In this document: in pieces, positions 62,148 to 64,000 of the stretch
Numbering within the stretch: the first letter of the stretch is position 1
How the letters are laid out: each line of letters opens with the position of its first letter
Notes under the pieces: generated by a model
Told to the model about the DNA's origin: nothing
What the model saw: the letters and a program-made list of their open reading frames with translations, nothing else
Databases searched by the model: none
Made by a program: the position numbers and the translations under genes
Assembly (NCBI RefSeq): GCF_020251205.1
Contig: NZ_JAIWYX010000002.1
Location: 434,001-498,000, forward strand
Origin: Arthrobacter sp. M4
Lineage (GTDB): Bacteria > Actinomycetota > Actinomycetes > Actinomycetales > Micrococcaceae
Length of the DNA stretch: 64,000 nucleotides
Reading direction: 5' to 3'

Positions 62148-63268
62148 TGCGTGGGTATGGAATGGATGAGCTGAACGACCCGCGTCAGGACAGTAGGGTC
62201 CGTCTCCGGTGGGACACCGTGCCCAAGGTTCACCACGTGCCCCGGAGCTGCGGATCCCCTTGCTATGACGTCACGGACATGGGCTTCCAGAATCTCCCAC
62301 GGTGCGGACAGGAGTGCCGGGTCTATATTGCCCTGCAGCGGGACAGTACCGCCCAATCGACGGTTGGCCTCATCCAAGGGGAGTCGGTAGTCAACGCCCA
62401 TCACATCCACGCCGACTTCCCGCATGGCCACGAGCAGTTCGGACGTCCCGGTGCCGAAATGAACAAGTGGAGCGCCGTAGTGGCGAACATGGTCCAACGC
62501 TCGGGCAGAAGCTGGCGCAACATGGTGGGCGTAGTCGGCCAAACCCAGCGATCCAGCCCATGAATCGAATAGCTGGGCCGCGGATGCTCCGGCCTCCAAC
62601 TGGGCCCGAAGGAACATGCCCGATGCGTCGGCTGCCCAGTTAGCCAGGGCTGTCCAGGTTTCCGGGTCGGCATGCATCATGGTGCGCGGGCCCAAATGGT
62701 CCCTTGATGGCCGACCTTCCACCATGTACGCGGCAAGGGTGAAGGGGGCGCCGGCGAAACCGATCAGGGGCGTGGTTCCAAGCTCAGCCACGGTGAGGCG
62801 AACGGCTTCACGGATGGGCTCCAGGGATTCCCAGGTCAGCGTCGGCAGGGCCGCAACATCCGCCGCAGTCCGCACAGGATGGTCAAGCACCGGACCTACG
62901 CCCGGCTTGATGTCCACACCAACACCTGCCAGTTTCAGCGGGATCACAATGTCCGAGAAGAAAATGGCAGCGTCGACGTCATGCCGCCGTACTGGCTGGA
63001 GCGTAATTTCCGAGGCTAGTTCCGGGCGGAGGCAGGAGTCCAGCATTGCCACGCCCTCACGCACCTTGAGGTACTCCGGCAAGGAGCGCCCGGCCTGGCG
63101 CATGAACCAAACCGGCCTGCGGGAGGGCTTTCCGCCCCGATATGCGGTGATAAGCGGTGAATCGGCCGTCCGCCCGTCCAGAAGTGGGTGTCCAGCAGGG
63201 AGGGTGGCCGCCGTTGTGCCGCCCACGCTGCCACTGGTGCCCGGGCTGGGTACTGCGCTTGAAGTCAT
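62144..63268 (-). CDS. hemE: Uroporphyrinogen decarboxylase
   Basis: A 374-residue enzyme that decarboxylates uroporphyrinogen III to coproporphyrinogen III. The signature RPVWFMRQAGRSLPEY and the catalytic Asp in AAIFFSDIVIPL are present. GFAGAPFTLAAYMVEG, FDSWAG and LQGNIDPALL follow. ATG 63268 gives normal length plus a 30-residue Gly/Ser/Thr-rich leader; GAAGG lies immediately upstream. It is the first gene of the long leftward haem operon, diverging from hemA. Confidence 0.95.
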   Translation of the reverse strand: MTSSAVPSPGTSGSVGGTTAATLPAGHPLLDGRTADSPLITAYRGGKPSRRPVWFMRQAGRSLPEYLKVREGVAMLDSCLRPELASEITLQPVRRHDVDAAIFFSDIVIPLKLAGVGVDIKPGVGPVLDHPVRTAADVAALPTLTWESLEPIREAVRLTVAELGTTPLIGFAGAPFTLAAYMVEGRPSRDHLGPRTMMHADPETWTALANWAADASGMFLRAQLEAGASAAQLFDSWAGSLGLADYAHHVAPASARALDHVRHYGAPLVHFGTGTSELLVAMREVGVDVMGVDYRLPLDEANRRLGGTVPLQGNIDPALLSAPWEILEAHVRDVIARGSAAPGHVVNLGHGVPPETDPTVLTRVVQLIHSIPTQ

Positions 63269-63439
63269 GCCTTCGATTCTGCCCAAAATTGATGGCAAAG
63301 GGTAACGGCGTCCAACGTATGTGGACACCAGGAAGCCCGAGAATAAACGGCCTGTGGCATGAATCACAAGGATCCGTGCGAAGAGCCACTGAGCAGACGT
63401 TGTTCTACGCGACACCGAAAAAGCTATGATTGTTCTGCC

Positions 63440-64000
63440 GTGGTTCTTTTTTCTTTGGTGGCTACTCACGCCGACGTAGATCTCGAAACCGTTGCCCAGT
63501 TGAGCAACGGTTCTTCCGTGGTAGCCAAGGCTGCTTTGGCAGACTCGCCGGCCGTGTCGGGCGCGGTGGTTGTTGCCACGTGCAATCGCTACGAGATTTA
63601 CGGCGAAGCTGCCCACGCTGATGATGTCGAGGCAGCCCGGTCAGCACTGGTTACCCAGATCAGCGAGCTCAGCGGACTTGGCGAGCAAACCGTCTCGCGC
63701 TCATTCAGCACACACCTCGGGCCCGATGTAACGCAGCACCTGTTTGCCGTCAGCTCAGGGCTTGACTCAGCTGTCGTTGGTGAACGCGAGATCGCCGGCC
63801 AGGTGCGGCGCGCCCTCATCAACGCCCAACACGAGGGGACCGCCAGCCCGGGCCTCGTGCGGCTCTTCCAGGCCGCATCCAAGACAGCCAAGGAAGTTGG
63901 CGCGCAGACAGCACTGGGCTCCCGGGGCCTGTCGATCGTGTCGGTTGCCCTCGACCTTGCGACGGATCTCTCCGAGGACCGCGACTGGTCCACCAAGCGC
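63440..64000 (+). CDS. hemA: Glutamyl-tRNA reductase (5' part, cut by window end)
   Basis: The first 187 residues of HemA, which reduces glutamyl-tRNA to glutamate-1-semialdehyde for HemL. It starts (GTG) [21 protein letters not shown]. Catalytic Cys48 is in [32 protein letters not shown] and [15 protein letters not shown] are the signature. TATGAT (63425-63430), 9 nt before the start, is a good -10, so the mRNA is nearly leaderless. The NADPH domain continues beyond 64000. Confidence 0.96.
   Translation, partial: MVLFSLVATHADVDLETVAQLSNGSSVVAKAALADSPAVSGAVVVATCNRYEIYGEAAHADDVEAARSALVTQISELSGLGEQTVSRSFSTHLGPDVTQHLFAVSSGLDSAVVGEREIAGQVRRALINAQHEGTASPGLVRLFQAASKTAKEVGAQTALGSRGLSIVSVALDLATDLSEDRDWSTKR

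Noticed and set aside
63400..63405. TTGTTC as -35 of hemA
   Set aside because: Spacing to TATGAT is 19 bp and the match is weak; only the -10 is supported.

Overview
The window is about 64 kb of high-GC actinobacterial chromosome. It most resembles Arthrobacter/Paenarthrobacter (Micrococcaceae). The reasons are frequent GTG/TTG starts, several near-leaderless genes, a SigK-RskA pair, AdnA/AdnB, a UPF0182-YlbL-zincin-UvrD2-NudC-AdnAB gene order like that of Mycobacterium tuberculosis Rv3193c-Rv3204, and a complete coproporphyrin-type haem operon. No rRNA, insertion sequence, prophage or CRISPR array was seen. The assignment rests on gene content and remembered family features; no database search was run.

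Layout. 1-2.5 kb: end of a DUF58 gene, a DUF4166 gene, then a MetE-like protein and chorismate mutase on the minus strand. 2.6-8.2 kb: a peptide/nickel-type ABC importer operon (fused double ATPase, two permeases, lipoprotein). 8.6-11.1 kb: a metacaspase-like protease facing a thermolysin-like HEXXH protease. 11.1-11.4 kb: a 111/106 bp tandem duplication that includes the mnmA stop. 11.4-15.2 kb: mnmA, a ferredoxin-reductase-like flavoprotein and a cysteine desulfurase. 15.3-20.6 kb: a lipoprotein with a repeated N-terminus, a J-domain protein, trmL, sigK-rskA and a TipA-like MerR regulator with a textbook operator. 20.7-25.9 kb: gluconokinase, a PIG-L deacetylase, etfBA and HtrA. 26.3-29.2 kb: a TPM-domain protein and PspA. 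29.3-29.6 kb: two identical initiator tRNA genes.

29.7-49.4 kb is the conserved core cluster: UPF0182, a YlbL-type PDZ/Lon-like protease, a DUF2342 zincin, a YgjP-like metallopeptidase, UvrD2, NudC, an aberrant phosphotransferase, AdnB, AdnA, an alkyltransferase-like protein and a DnaQ-type exonuclease. These serve membrane proteolysis, NAD(H) turnover and double-strand-break or alkylation repair; many adjacent genes overlap by ATGA/GTGA. 49.4-52.3 kb is a polar amino-acid ABC operon with a long structured leader.

52.4-64 kb is haem biosynthesis. hemA (plus strand, cut by the window end) diverges from hemE-cgoX-[Pro-rich membrane protein]-chdC-cpfC-hemC-hemD-hemB-[LLM flavoprotein]-hemL. This set supports 5-aminolevulinate synthesis from glutamyl-tRNA and haem formation through coproporphyrin. 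A perfect 9+3+9 palindrome precedes chdC. The most promising leads are the paired proteases at 8.6-11.1 kb, the candidate SigK autopromoter, the chdC palindrome, the leader at 49.6 kb and the two unassigned proteins inside the haem operon.
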